Assembly: GCA_044867645.1 (NCBI GenBank)
Contig: JBIOVI010000050.1
Location: 1-42,063 of the forward strand
Source: VRUE01 sp044867645
GTDB taxonomy: Bacteria; Actinomycetota; Thermoleophilia; Solirubrobacterales; 70-9
Reading direction: 5' to 3'
DNA: 42,063 nucleotides
Positions 1-10,005 of this stretch are shown here, piece by piece; position 1 is the first letter of the stretch, and each line of letters starts with the position of its first letter. The position numbers and the translations under genes are program-made. Below the pieces are notes generated by a model, which did no database searches, was not told where the DNA came from, and saw nothing but the letters and a program-made list of their open reading frames with translations.

Positions 1-25
1 GCTCGTGGAGCCGGGTCTGGAACTG

Positions 26-823
26 CTAACGCCCGAGCGAGGTGCGCGCAGAGACCCCGGCCAAACGGGCTTTCAGTCGCAGAATCGCCTTGGTGTGCAG
101 CTGTGAGACCCGCGACTCGGTGACACCGAGAACCTCGCCAATCTCCCGCAGGGTGAGGTGCTCGTAGTAGTAGAGGGCGACGACCAGTTGCTCGCGCTCG
201 GGCAGCGAGCCGATCGCCTCGGTCAGGCGGTCCTTCACCTCGCTGCTGTCGAGCGCCTCCTGCGGATCGGCGGCACCATCGTCGGGAATCGTGTCGAGCA
301 GGGAGACCTGATCGCCGGAGGAGTCGGAGACGGTCCAGAGCTCGTCGAGGGCGTAGACAGAGGAGTTGGCGATCTCCAGCAGCGAAGACTGCAGCTCTTC
401 GACGCTTGTCCCCAATTTGTGGGCCAGCTCCTCCTCGGTCGGCGCCCGCTGCAGCTCGTGCTCGAGCTTTGACTGCGCCGCCTCGATTTCGCGGGCGCGG
501 GAGCGGACCGAGCGGGGCACCCAGTCGAGCGAGCGCAGTTCGTCGATGATGGCGCCGCGAATGCGGGTCATCGCGAAGGTCTCGAACTTGATTCCGCGCT
601 CCGGCTCGAAGCGCTCGATCGCGCCGATCAGGCCCATCAGCCCGTAGGAGATCAGGTCAGCGTCCTCGACATGGGACGGCAGTCCGGCCCCGAGACGGCC
701 GGCGACGAATTTGACCAGCGGCGAGTAGGCCACCACCAGCCGCTCGCGCGCGCCGCGATCGCCGTCGTCCTTGTAGCGGCGCCACAGGTCGCGCAGCTCA
801 ACCTCTTTCACGCCGGTTTCCAT
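26..823 (-). CDS. whiG: RNA polymerase sigma factor, FliA/WhiG (sigma-28) family
   Basis: The 265-residue protein has the sigma-70 layout. Region 2 lies at about residues 27-105, with the core-binding and -10-reading stretch containing DADLISYGLMGLIGAIERF and the FETFAMTRIRGAI segment. Region 3 is at about 110-170, and a region 4 helix-turn-helix near the C-terminus contains LTLREIGEVLGVTESRVSQL. The DELRSLDWVPRSVR linker is typical of the FliA/WhiG group. The family directs RNA polymerase to motility or developmental promoters; which of these applies here cannot be told from this window, as no flagellar or sporulation gene is present. It starts at ATG, 42 nt downstream of the xer stop, so the two are probably cotranscribed. 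The family call is firm; the choice of whiG over fliA rests on the actinobacterial neighbourhood. Confidence 0.9.
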   Translation of the reverse strand: METGVKEVELRDLWRRYKDDGDRGARERLVVAYSPLVKFVAGRLGAGLPSHVEDADLISYGLMGLIGAIERFEPERGIKFETFAMTRIRGAIIDELRSLDWVPRSVRSRAREIEAAQSKLEHELQRAPTEEELAHKLGTSVEELQSSLLEIANSSVYALDELWTVSDSSGDQVSLLDTIPDDGAADPQEALDSSEVKDRLTEAIGSLPEREQLVVALYYYEHLTLREIGEVLGVTESRVSQLHTKAILRLKARLAGVSARTSLGR

Positions 824-865
824 TAAGTTCGCTCGATTCTATGGTCGCCGGGGATCATTTGAGCG

Positions 866-1753
866 TCAGGCACGCGGATGGGTCGCAGCGTAGGCCTCCC
901 GGAGGCGAGCGGCATCGACCCGAGTGTAGACCTGCGTGGTCGAGATCGAAGCGTGACCGAGCAGCTCCTGGATCGTTCGCAGGTCGGCGCCGCCTTCCAG
1001 CAGGTGCGTGGCGAAGCTGTGTCGCAGCGAGTGTGGCGAGATGCCGGCGGCAAGCGCCGCCTCGCGCACCCAGAGCGCCAAGCGTCGGGTCACGTCGGAG
1101 TTGGAGAGGCGGCGACCGCTCTTGGAGAGGAACAGGGCCGCCTCGCGAGGATCGCTGGCCAGGGCGTGCCGGCCGCGCTCGCCGTAACGCTGCAGCGCCC
1201 GCTGCGCCGGCTCGCCGACCGGTAGCAGCCGTTCCTTGGACCCCTTGCCGAGGACGCGCAGCTGCTCGGTCTCGGGGTCGAACGCGGCGACATCCAGGCT
1301 GACGATCTCCTCGCAGCGCAGGCCACAGGAATAGGCCAGCTCCAGCATCGCGCGGTCGCGCAGCTCCAGCGGCGTGCGCGCCGGGATTCGCTCCAGCAGA
1401 GCGCGCACCTGCTCGCTGCTCAACACCCGCGGTAGCTTCTCCTCGCGCTTCGGGCTGGACACGAGGTCGGCGGGGTTCTGGCCGATCCTCTCGGTGCGGA
1501 CGAGGTAGTCGAAAAGGCCGCGCACCGCGGCAAGCTTGCGCGCCACCGTGGCGGGCGCGGCGCCGTCCGACGAGAGCCCGGCGCCGTAGCGGCGCACATC
1601 GCGGTGTCGGACCTTGCCCGGCTCCAGCCCCCGCTCTTTCGCCCACCCGGAGAACTGACCGAGGTCGACGCCATAGGCTCTGCGCGTCCGCTCAGCCATA
1701 CTTCGCGCTCGCAGATCTCGATCGTATGTGGCCAGCGCCTCTTCCCAAGTCAT
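866..1753 (-). CDS. xerC: Tyrosine recombinase XerC/XerD type
   Basis: A 295-residue site-specific recombinase. It has an N-terminal SAM-like core-binding domain (about residues 1-90) and a C-terminal catalytic domain. The catalytic set is visible: Arg146 in GLRCEE, Lys in GKGSKER (about 170), His241 and Arg244 in HSLRH, His267 in LLGH and the nucleophile Tyr276 in TTQVYTRV. Xer proteins resolve chromosome dimers at dif, acting at the septum. Length and motifs are those of a chromosomal Xer rather than a phage integrase, and it sits next to the sigma gene as in other actinobacteria. No dif site or phage gene was seen nearby. XerC versus XerD cannot be settled, because many actinobacteria carry both. 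Confidence 0.92.
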   Translation of the reverse strand: MTWEEALATYDRDLRARSMAERTRRAYGVDLGQFSGWAKERGLEPGKVRHRDVRRYGAGLSSDGAAPATVARKLAAVRGLFDYLVRTERIGQNPADLVSSPKREEKLPRVLSSEQVRALLERIPARTPLELRDRAMLELAYSCGLRCEEIVSLDVAAFDPETEQLRVLGKGSKERLLPVGEPAQRALQRYGERGRHALASDPREAALFLSKSGRRLSNSDVTRRLALWVREAALAAGISPHSLRHSFATHLLEGGADLRTIQELLGHASISTTQVYTRVDAARLREAYAATHPRA

Positions 1754-1828
1754 GGAATGGAATTCGGCCTACCCATTCCCGTCCCTGCGAGGGGGCGCGA
1801 AAACCAAGCAGATCGGGGGATGCAGGGA

Positions 1829-1865
1829 GGGTCGGTGAGGGGAGCGCACTGTTCGTGCGTGACCC
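1829..1865 (-). terminator. Hairpin after the L,D-transpeptidase gene, possible terminator
   Basis: An outer GGGTC/GACCC pairing encloses an inner GCGCAC/GTGCGT stem with a 5-nt loop (the outermost inner pair is a wobble). It lies 49-85 nt beyond the ykuD stop and upstream of xer. There is no clear U-tract, so a termination role is only suggested by position. The rest of the 160-nt gap 1754-1913 shows no gene. Confidence 0.35.
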
Positions 1866-1913
1866 GATCCAACCCGACCGAAGACCCCGAGATGCGCAGG
1901 TTTGCAGCGTCCC

Positions 1914-2951
1914 CTACCCGATATATATGGGCGTACCCACTTCGACGCGGTCATACAGTTCTTCGACGTCGGGGATCGACATCCGCACGCAGCCGTGCGA
2001 GGCGGCCGAGCCAAGCGACCAGGTTTCTTCCGTGCCGTGGATTCCGGCACCTTCGTAGATTCCCATCCAACGCGCCTTGATCGGATTCGACGGACCCGGC
2101 GGAATCGACTGCCCGGCGAGAGAGCCCGCCCAGTCCGATTCGGGCACGTTCCAGGTGGGATTTTCTTCCTTTTCCTGAATCGCGTACAGGCCTTCCGGGG
2201 TTTCCAGGCCTTCCTGGCCGACGGCTACCGTGTAGCTCTCGGCCAGCTTCAGATGTTCCCAGAGCCGCAGCGTGTAGGTCGCCCTGTCGAGGGTCAGGTA
2301 AGACGGGTACTCGTCCGTCACCTCGCTGCCGGTGACCTCGGGCTTGATCGAATGGGTGCGAGCGGCAATCGTGTGATCGGCGCTCGCGTTGAGCACAGCG
2401 GCGTTCAGCTGATGGGTCAGCAGGTTGTCGCGCAGCTTGCGCCCGTACTCCGCGGGCGCAATCGCGAGCGAATCGCCGGTTGCTTCGACCGTCGCGTCCT
2501 GCGGTTCCCGGTCCACGGATTCGGCGACTTCGCGGACAAAGCTATTGACGGCGGGGCGGGAATATGTGATGTCCGCGGCGAGCTGTTCATCGACGCCACC
2601 TCCGGTGACGTAGCGGACGAGGCGACCCGGCAGGCCACCGTCGCGACTCTCGGCTACCGCTTCCTCCACCGCCTGATCGAGGTCGGCGCGCACTTTCAGT
2701 CGCTTGCCCGACAGCACCCAGCTTTCGCCGTCATAGCCAACTCTGAGCGAGTGCCGCAGCGGCGCCAGCAGCTGGCGGCGCACGGCGCGCTTTGCTTCCG
2801 CTTCCGTCATCCCACCGACGTCGACACCGCCGATCTTCACTCCCTCGGCAATCTTGCCGCTCTGAGAGTCGTCGTAGGCGTAGGCGGCGATCGCGCCAAG
2901 GACCAGCAGAACCACACCGGTGACGATTGCGATTTGCGTCTTGCGCCCCAT
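1914..2951 (-). CDS. L,D-transpeptidase (YkuD) with PG-binding domain, membrane anchored
   Basis: The C-terminal YkuD domain carries the catalytic signature SHGCVRM preceded by the conserved IHG of the active-site pocket. The Cys attacks the tetrapeptide stem to form 3-3 cross-links in peptidoglycan. The N-terminus has a short basic stretch and one hydrophobic segment (VTGVVLLVLGAIAAYAY), giving a signal anchor, followed by a roughly 200-residue region resembling the PG_binding_4 repeat found in actinobacterial and firmicute Ldt proteins. An ATG at 2951 (MGRKTQ) gives a compact anchor and 345 residues; an upstream in-frame ATG at 2981 would add ten residues. It is monocistronic as far as seen, divergent from the folate gene. 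Confidence 0.88.
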   Translation of the reverse strand: MGRKTQIAIVTGVVLLVLGAIAAYAYDDSQSGKIAEGVKIGGVDVGGMTEAEAKRAVRRQLLAPLRHSLRVGYDGESWVLSGKRLKVRADLDQAVEEAVAESRDGGLPGRLVRYVTGGGVDEQLAADITYSRPAVNSFVREVAESVDREPQDATVEATGDSLAIAPAEYGRKLRDNLLTHQLNAAVLNASADHTIAARTHSIKPEVTGSEVTDEYPSYLTLDRATYTLRLWEHLKLAESYTVAVGQEGLETPEGLYAIQEKEENPTWNVPESDWAGSLAGQSIPPGPSNPIKARWMGIYEGAGIHGTEETWSLGSAASHGCVRMSIPDVEELYDRVEVGTPIYIG

Positions 2952-3101
2952 TAGCTCTCTCGCGGGCTCGCCATCGGGCATGCCTCGAATAGGTCTACGA
3001 AAAGTTTAGGCATTCGGATCATTCGGTTGGACAGGTCTCTTACCTGCAAATCTACGTGCGGACCCGGCGGCCAGATGCCCGCAGGGGGATATGTTTCCGC
3101 C

Positions 3102-3815
3102 GTGCGCTCCAAGGACGAGGTTCGCAAAGAGGTCTGGAGGGCTTTGGACCGCGAGGGTGTTTCCCGCTTCCCGGGTGCCGAGGGCCGGATACCCAACTTC
3201 GCCGGGGCGAAACTGGCAGCCGAGAAGCTCGCCGCCCACCGCCTCTGGAAGCGCGCGCGGACGATCAAGGCAAACCCCGATTCGCCGCAGACGCACGCGC
3301 GCCGAATGGCGCTGGAAGAAGGCAAGACGGTGATAATGGCCGTGCCCCGCCTGCGCGACCCGCATCCGTTCCGCGTGCTCGAGCCGAAGCGGCTCTCTAA
3401 GAGCGCGATGAAGGAGGCGGCGACGATCAAGGGAGCGCTCAGGCATGGCCGGGTCGTCGCCCTAGACGACCTGCCGGAGATCGACTTCGTCCTCTGCGGG
3501 TCAGTCGCCGTGAACCTGAGCGGGGCCCGGATCGGCAAGGGGGGCGGCTACAACGATCTCGAGTACGGGATTCTGATCGATGCGGGCAAGATCGACGACC
3601 ACACGACGATCGCCACCACCGTGCACCCGATACAGATCCTGCGTCGCCACCTGCCGGTGATCTCCCACGATCTGCCGGTCGACGTGATCGCAACTCCGCG
3701 CGCGGTGATCGACGTCGAGCGGCAGTACGAGCGTCCCCGCGGCATCCTCTGGGACCACTTGCAGCCCCCTCAGATCCGTGAGATCCCGATCCTCGAAAGG
3801 ATGGGCTATGCCTGA
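3102..3815 (+). CDS. 5-formyltetrahydrofolate cyclo-ligase
   Basis: This enzyme converts 5-formyl-THF to 5,10-methenyl-THF with ATP, salvaging the storage folate. The family signature RIGKGGGYNDLEY (phosphate and folate site) is present, as are LCGSVAVNLSGAR before it and the HDLPVDVI segment after it. The protein is about 237 residues, longer than short bacterial FthC/YgfA proteins (about 180-200), matching the longer subgroup with an N-terminal extension. I chose GTG 3102 (VRSKDEVRKEVW) because the helix typical of the family begins there and a GGGGG stretch lies 13 nt upstream. An in-frame ATG at 3075 or 3027 is possible. Its last codons overlap the next gene by 8 nt, so the two are translationally coupled. 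Confidence 0.85.
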   Translation: MRSKDEVRKEVWRALDREGVSRFPGAEGRIPNFAGAKLAAEKLAAHRLWKRARTIKANPDSPQTHARRMALEEGKTVIMAVPRLRDPHPFRVLEPKRLSKSAMKEAATIKGALRHGRVVALDDLPEIDFVLCGSVAVNLSGARIGKGGGYNDLEYGILIDAGKIDDHTTIATTVHPIQILRRHLPVISHDLPVDVIATPRAVIDVERQYERPRGILWDHLQPPQIREIPILERMGYA

Positions 3816-4728
3816 GGGTGCCGAGGGGGTACGGAGCGGCTCGGTCGTCTTCCCCGCCAGCGACTACGGCAACCCGGATCCAGAGTGGCTAAAGGTCGAC
3901 TGGCGCGAACACCTGCATCGGGTCGAGCTGCCGGGCGCCGAGGTGAACTACGCCGAGATCGGCGACGGCGAGCCGATCCTCTTCGTGCACGGGCTCGGCG
4001 GCTGCTGGCGGAACTGGCTCGAGAACCTCCCCCACTTCGGCCACAGCCACCGGGCGATCGCTCTCGATTTGCCTGGCTTCGGCGAGAGCCCAATGCCCTC
4101 CTGGCCGATCGATATGCCCGCCTATGGCCGCCTCATCCACGATTTCTGCGAGAAGCTGGGAATCGACCGGGGGGCGGCCCTGGTCGGCAACTCAATGGGT
4201 GGCTTTGCTTCCACCGAGGCGGTGATCGAACAGCCGTCGCGGTTCGAGCGGCTGGTCCTCGTCTCAGCAGCGGGAATCAGCTTTGCCGAGAAACAAGGAA
4301 GGCGGGACGAGGCCCTGATCCGGATGTTCGAGGCGACGATCCCATCCCTCGCCGGCCCTCACAGCACCTGGTTTGCCCGGCCGCGCGGGCGGCAGCTCGG
4401 CTTCGGCAGCATCGTCAACTACCCGAACCGGATCCGGCCGGAGCTGCTCCGCGAGCAGATCGCCCCGGGTATTCGCAGTCCCGGCTTCGCCAGCGCGGTG
4501 CGGACGATGCACGGCTACGACAGCCGCCATCGACTACCCGAGATCGAAATCCCCACCTTGATCGTCTGGGGTCTGAAGGACCGGATCGTCCCGGTCGAGG
4601 CGGCGATCGGCTACCACCGCCTGATTCCCGACTCGCGCGTGGAGCTGTTCGAGCGCACCGGGCACGTGCCGCAGATGGAGCGGCCGGCACGCTTTAACGC
4701 GCTACTAGACGAATTCCTCAGGACGTAA
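3808..4728 (+). CDS. Alpha/beta hydrolase fold protein
   Basis: A 306-residue alpha/beta hydrolase. The oxyanion-hole motif FVHGLGG, nucleophile elbow GNSMGG (Ser about 129), acid WGLKDRIVP and histidine TGHVPQ occur in canonical order with a cap insert of about 100 residues between strands 6 and 7. Substrate is not predictable; similar proteins include haloperoxidase-like esterases and C-C bond hydrolases. ATG 3808 is preceded by GAAAGG at 8 nt, inside the end of the folate gene. It converges on ilvD with an 11-nt overlap of coding ends, so there is no room for a terminator between them. There is no signal peptide, so it is likely cytoplasmic. Confidence 0.85.
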   Translation: MPEGAEGVRSGSVVFPASDYGNPDPEWLKVDWREHLHRVELPGAEVNYAEIGDGEPILFVHGLGGCWRNWLENLPHFGHSHRAIALDLPGFGESPMPSWPIDMPAYGRLIHDFCEKLGIDRGAALVGNSMGGFASTEAVIEQPSRFERLVLVSAAGISFAEKQGRRDEALIRMFEATIPSLAGPHSTWFARPRGRQLGFGSIVNYPNRIRPELLREQIAPGIRSPGFASAVRTMHGYDSRHRLPEIEIPTLIVWGLKDRIVPVEAAIGYHRLIPDSRVELFERTGHVPQMERPARFNALLDEFLRT

Positions 4729-6408
4729 TGGCGCCCTGTGCGGCCGACGATACGGTCGCCGCGTACTTGGCCATCACGCCGCGCTCGTAGAGGGGCGGCG
4801 GCGGTTCGTACTCGGCGGCGCGCTTGGCGATCTCCTCGTCGGAGAGAGCCACGTCGAGGCGGCGCGCCTCGACGTCGATGCTGATCTCATCGCCCTCGCG
4901 GATCGCGGCGATCGGGCCGCCCTTGGCCGCCTCAGGAGCGACGTGGCCGGCCATCAGACCGCGGGTGGCGCCGGAAAAGCGGCCGTCGGTGAGCAGTGCG
5001 ACCTCCTCGCCCAGCCCCTCGCCGACGATCGCCGCGGTGACCTGCAACATCTCCCGCATGCCGGGGCCGCCGATGGGGCCCTCGTTGCGGATCACGACGA
5101 TGTCGCCGGGGCGAATCGCCTGCTCCTTGACCGCGCGGAAGCACTCCTCTTCGGACTCGAAGACGCGAGCCGGCCCGACCTGCTTCTTGCGCTCCGTGCC
5201 GGCGAGCTTGACCACCGCGCCCTCGGGGGCGAGGTTGCCGCGCATGATCGCAAGGCCGCCTTCGGACTTGAGCGGATCGGCCAGCGGTCGCACGACCTCC
5301 TGGCCCTCCGCCTCGCTCGCCGCATCCGCCTCTTCGCCGATAGTGCGGCCGCTGACGGTGATCGCATCGCCGTGCAGGATGCCGGCCTCGGCCAGACGGT
5401 TGAGGATCAGCGGCACTCCGCCCGCCCGGTAGAGGTCGGTGGCGACGAAGCGGCCACCCGGTTTCAGGTCGGCCAGCAGCGGGGTGCTGCGCGAGATCCG
5501 CTCGAAGTCGTCCATGCTCAACTCGATCCCGGCCTCGTGAGCGAGGGCAATCAGGTGAAGCACGACATTGGTCGAACCGCCCGATGCACACGCACAGGCG
5601 ATCGCGTTCTCCAGCGAGTCGCGGCTGATCACCTTGCTCGGTCTCAAGTCATCGACGAGGACCTTCATGACCAACTCCCCGATCTTCTCGGCGACGGTCC
5701 CCTTGTCGTCGTCTTCAGCGGGAACCATCGCCGACCCGCCGGGGCTGATCCCCAGCGCCTCGAAGGCGCAAGCCATCGTGTTGGCCGTGAACTGGCCGCC
5801 GCAAGCGCCGGCGCCGGGACTTGCCACGCCCTCCAGCTCGTTGAGTTCCTCGTCGGTCATATCGCCGGCGGCATGGGCACCGACCGCCTCGAAGATGTCG
5901 AGGATCGTCACGTCGCGTCCCTGCCAGCGCCCGGGCGCGATCGAGCCGCCGTAGAGCAGGACGGAGGGGACGTCGAGCCTGGCCAGGGCCATCGCGCAAC
6001 CGGGGATCGTCTTATCGCAGGCGGAAAGGGCGACGATCGCGTCGAACTGGTAGCCGCGGGCCATCAGCTCGATCGAGTCGGCGATCACCTCGCGGCTGAT
6101 CAGCGAGGCCTTCATCCCCTGGGTGCCCATCGTGATCCCGTCGGAGATGGCGACGGTGTTGAACTCCATCGGCGTGCCACCCGCCGCGCGGACCCCCTCC
6201 TTGACGTGCTCGGCGAGGCCGCGCAGGTGGAAGTTGCAGGGCATCGCCTCGGTCCAGGTGTTGGCGATTCCGATCGTCGGCCGGCTCAGCGCCTCGTCGT
6301 CGAAGCCAATCCCCTTCATGTAGGCACGGGCATGTGCGCGCTCGGGGCCGTCGAAAACAACGCTGGAGCGAGGTCGGGGCAGCTTGGTTGAAGTGGAGCC
6401 GTTCGAGC

Positions 6409-6412
<4 letters not shown>
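4718..6412 (-). CDS. ilvD: Dihydroxy-acid dehydratase
   Basis: IlvD dehydrates 2,3-dihydroxyisovalerate and its isoleucine-pathway analogue using an Fe-S cluster. At 564 residues it has full family length. Cluster-ligand cysteines are seen in TEAMPCN, SACDKTIPGC and GACGGQFTANTM; other conserved blocks are CASGGSTNVVLHL and RNEGPIGGPGMREML, followed by LTDGRFSG. The ATG overlaps the thiD stop (ATGA), so it is the distal gene of a comM-dprA-thiD-ilvD transcript. Its companions ilvB/N/C are absent from the window, so this is a detached ilvD, a common arrangement for this gene. Confidence 0.97.
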
Positions 6413-7203
<791 letters not shown>

Positions 7204-7239
7204 GTGGCCCAGCCTAAGCAACGCGTCCGGTGGCATACG

Positions 7240-8352
7240 TCACCGCGGGACTCGGAGCGTCGTTCGCGTATACGCGCCCACCAGCGAGCAGCGGATGTAA
7301 CCGAAGGCCTCGAGGGTGGCGAGCGTCGCCGCCGCTTCGCCGCCCGAGAGACACAAGCTGGCGGCGACGGCGTCACAGGTGTCCGCGCCCGACTCCAGTG
7401 CCTCCAGCACCGCTCGCTGAGACGGATCGAGCGGCGGGCCAGTCCGCTCGATCCGCAGCGCTCCGGGGCCGAGCATCGCGTCGAGCACGTCCTGCGCACC
7501 GCGAACCAGACAGGCACCGCCGGCCAGCAGGTTGTGCGGTCCAGCGGAGAGGCTCGAGCCGACCGGACCCGGAACCGCACCGAGGTCTCGGCCCAGATCG
7601 GCGGCGAGGTCGGCGGTAATCAGGGAGCCGGAGCGTTCCGCCGCCTCGACCACCACCGTCATCCCGGCCAGCCCCGCCATGATCCGATTGCGCGCCGGAA
7701 AGGTCCAGCGCCAGGCACCGGTGCCCGGCGGGAGCTCTGAGAGGACCAGGCCGCTCTCTCCTATCCGCCGCCAGAGCGAACGATGCGCTGCCGGATAGGC
7801 AACGTCCGCTCCGCAGCCGAGCACGGCCACGGTGAGGCCAGCGTCGAGGGCACCGCGGTGAGCACAGGCATCGATGCCAAAAGCGAGGCCGCTGATCACG
7901 ACCAGACCCGCCGTGGCGAGCTCGTGCCCCAGCTCCCGGGCGACCTCCCGACCATAAGTCGTGGCGCGCCTTGCCCCCACCACGGTCACCGCTTGCTCCG
8001 GCGTCAGTCTCTCCAGCAACACTGGATCGCCCCTACCGATCAGCGCCCAAGGCGCATCGGCCGCATCGCGAAGCCCGACCGGAAAGCACGGATCGTGCCG
8101 GCAGCAACCCCAGCACCCCGCCGCCGCAAGCTCGGCGTGCAGGCGATCCTCCGGAACCGCGGCGATCCCCGCCAGGATCTGGGCCGCGGCCTGCGGCGCC
8201 GCGACCGCCGCCAAGTCCTCGTTGGAGAGGCGCAACAGCTCGGGCGAGCGCGATCCCGGCGCCCCGGCGGCGATCCTCTCGATATAGGGCGCCAGGTGGG
8301 CGAGCAGCCGCCCCCGTCGTAGGCAATCCGAGCAAGCCTGTGGCTCAGTCAT
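7240..8352 (-). CDS. dprA: DNA-processing protein DprA/Smf
   Basis: DprA loads RecA on incoming single-stranded DNA. The Rossmann-like DNA-binding core (about residues 105-300) includes VTVVGARRATTYG, VVISGLAFGIDACAHRGAL, the ARNRIMAGL segment and SGSLITADLA; a C-terminal winged-helix-like DprA_WH domain follows (about 310-365). The N-terminal 100 residues are Cys-rich (CSDC, then CWGCCRHDPC) with helix-hairpin-helix character, a layout I recall from actinobacterial DprA. The ATG overlaps the comM stop by 8 nt. The length of 370 residues is normal. Confidence 0.95.
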   Translation of the reverse strand: MTEPQACSDCLRRGRLLAHLAPYIERIAAGAPGSRSPELLRLSNEDLAAVAAPQAAAQILAGIAAVPEDRLHAELAAAGCWGCCRHDPCFPVGLRDAADAPWALIGRGDPVLLERLTPEQAVTVVGARRATTYGREVARELGHELATAGLVVISGLAFGIDACAHRGALDAGLTVAVLGCGADVAYPAAHRSLWRRIGESGLVLSELPPGTGAWRWTFPARNRIMAGLAGMTVVVEAAERSGSLITADLAADLGRDLGAVPGPVGSSLSAGPHNLLAGGACLVRGAQDVLDAMLGPGALRIERTGPPLDPSQRAVLEALESGADTCDAVAASLCLSGGEAAATLATLEAFGYIRCSLVGAYTRTTLRVPR

Positions 8353-9841
8353 GGTCCCTCCTGCGCAGCTGAAGGGCCTGTGCCATCTGGTCTCGCTCGA
8401 CGGCCTCGCTGCCGGCCAGGTCTGCGATCGTGCGCGCCAATCTCAGTACCCGGTCGTGAGCGCGACCGCTGAGCCGGCGGCGAGAGTAGGACTCGGCGAG
8501 GAGCGCCGCAGCGGCATCGTCGAGCGCGCATCCCCGCGCCTCCGCGGGAGTCATCTCCGCGTTGCAGCGTCCGCTTCCGAAACGATGTTCCTGGCGCTTG
8601 CGGGCGGCCGCCACGCGGTCGCGGACGGCAGCCGACGTCTCGCCCGGAGCGCCACCGATCTCCGCCGCACTCGGCTGGCGAATCGCGACCAGGATGTCGA
8701 GGCGGTCGGCAAGCGCGCCGCTAAGGCGCCCTTGGTAACGACGCGCCGCAAGCGGCTCGCAGTTGCACTCCGGATCGGTCTCACCACGACCGCAGGGACA
8801 AGGATTCGATGCCGCGACGAGCATGAAACGACACGGCAGGGTGCGATTGCCGCCGACCCTGGAGATGGTTACCGCGCCGTTCTCGAGCGGCGCCCGCAGA
8901 GCCTCCAGCGTGTCGCGGCGGAACTCACAGAGCTCATCTAGAAAGAGGACACCCCGGTGCGCCAGCGTCGCCTCGCCGGGCCCCGGCGGATTGCCACCGC
9001 CGACGATGCCCGCCGGGCTGATCGTGTGGTGGGGAGCCCGGAATGGCCTGCCGGCACCCAGGGTCTCGTCGAGGCGACCGCAAGCACTCGCTATCCGCGC
9101 GACTTCCAGCGCCTCTTCGGAGCCGAGCGGGGGCAGGACGGAGGGCAGGCGGCTGGCCGCAAGCGACTTGCCCGCCCCCGGCGGACCGATCATCAGCAGG
9201 CTGTGACCTCCCGCGGCGGCAACCTCGAGCGCGTAGCGGAGGTGAGGCTGGCCGCGCAAGTCGGCGAGATCGGGCGCGCCCGAAGGCGAGTCCGGCGGCA
9301 GGGCAAGTGGGGTTGGACGCTCGAGGACCGATTCCCCAGCGGCGATCGGCGTCACCTGGGCGAGGCTTTCGATCCCAATCACCTCGATCTCCCCCGCCAG
9401 CGCAGCCTCGGAGCCATTCTCGGCCGGCACGACGATCGCCTCCGCGCCGAGCTCGCGCGCCGCCTCAGCAACCGCCAGCACGCCGGGAACCTGGCGGACC
9501 GATCCGTCCAGCGCCAGCTCCCCAACCATCGCCAGCCGCGGCAGACGCTCCCACTCCAACTGCCCCGAGGCAACCAGGAGCGCAACCGCAATCGGCAAGT
9601 CGAGACCGGGACCCGCCTTGCGCAGGCTGGCCGGGGCGAGGTTGGCGACGATCCGGCGCAAGGGGAACTCGAAGCCGCAGTTGGCGAGCGCCGCCCGCAC
9701 GCGCTCCCGGGCCTCCCTGACGGCCGCGTCGGGAAGCCCGACCACGGAGAACGCCGGCAGACCGCGGTGTACGTCGACCTCGACGTTCACCGGCCGCGCG
9801 GCAATGCCGTCGAGGGTGAATGTTCGCGCCGTCGCGAGCAT
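8345..9841 (-). CDS. comM: YifB/ComM family AAA+ ATPase (Mg chelatase-like)
   Basis: ComM is a hexameric helicase that helps branch migration during natural transformation. The 498-residue protein starts MLATARTFTLDGI, the invariant beginning of the family. It has an N-terminal Lon-protease-like fold (about 1-170), a Walker A GPPGAGKSLAAS, Walker B VLFLDELCEF, sensor segment and the C-terminal Mg_chelatase_C domain with YSRRRLSGRAHDRVLRLARTIA (split here by convention of fold). ATG 9841 is preferred over an upstream ATG at 9964, which would add 41 unrelated residues. It overlaps dprA and is divergent from yraN across 164 nt. Confidence 0.95.
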   Translation of the reverse strand: MLATARTFTLDGIAARPVNVEVDVHRGLPAFSVVGLPDAAVREARERVRAALANCGFEFPLRRIVANLAPASLRKAGPGLDLPIAVALLVASGQLEWERLPRLAMVGELALDGSVRQVPGVLAVAEAARELGAEAIVVPAENGSEAALAGEIEVIGIESLAQVTPIAAGESVLERPTPLALPPDSPSGAPDLADLRGQPHLRYALEVAAAGGHSLLMIGPPGAGKSLAASRLPSVLPPLGSEEALEVARIASACGRLDETLGAGRPFRAPHHTISPAGIVGGGNPPGPGEATLAHRGVLFLDELCEFRRDTLEALRAPLENGAVTISRVGGNRTLPCRFMLVAASNPCPCGRGETDPECNCEPLAARRYQGRLSGALADRLDILVAIRQPSAAEIGGAPGETSAAVRDRVAAARKRQEHRFGSGRCNAEMTPAEARGCALDDAAAALLAESYSRRRLSGRAHDRVLRLARTIADLAGSEAVERDQMAQALQLRRRDHD

Positions 9842-9940
9842 GAAACGACGCTTGCGGGTCCAGGCACACTCGTGGTGCGCGGATCGAAAATTGTCCGGCA
9901 CGACTCTGTCGCGGAAGTCAAACGCCCCTCCAGCCCGTCC

Positions 9941-9984
9941 TTGCCGACACAAAGCTGTTGGCAATGGCGCACCACCCGTGCGCC
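9941..9984 (+). promoter_or_regulatory. Two tandem hairpins in the comM-yraN divergent gap
   Basis: A TTGCC/GGCAA inverted repeat (9941-9964) is followed at once by GGCGCA/TGCGCC with a 7-nt loop (9966-9984), 21 nt before the yraN ATG. They could be a leader structure of yraN or overlapping operators in the divergent promoter. No convincing -35/-10 pair was recognised in the 164-nt gap. Confidence 0.3.
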
Positions 9985-10005
9985 GACAGCGCCTAGCGTC
10001 GCGCC

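Noticed and set aside
866..1753. Integrase of a mobile element
   Set aside because: Chromosomal Xer length and motifs, housekeeping neighbours, and no attachment repeats or phage genes.
4943..6391. Long open frame (482 codons) antisense to ilvD
   Set aside because: GC-rich third positions of ilvD leave the opposite strand open; the translation has no family features and ilvD is certain.
7204..7239. TPP riboswitch before thiD
   Set aside because: Only 36 nt lie between dprA and thiD, too short for the aptamer.
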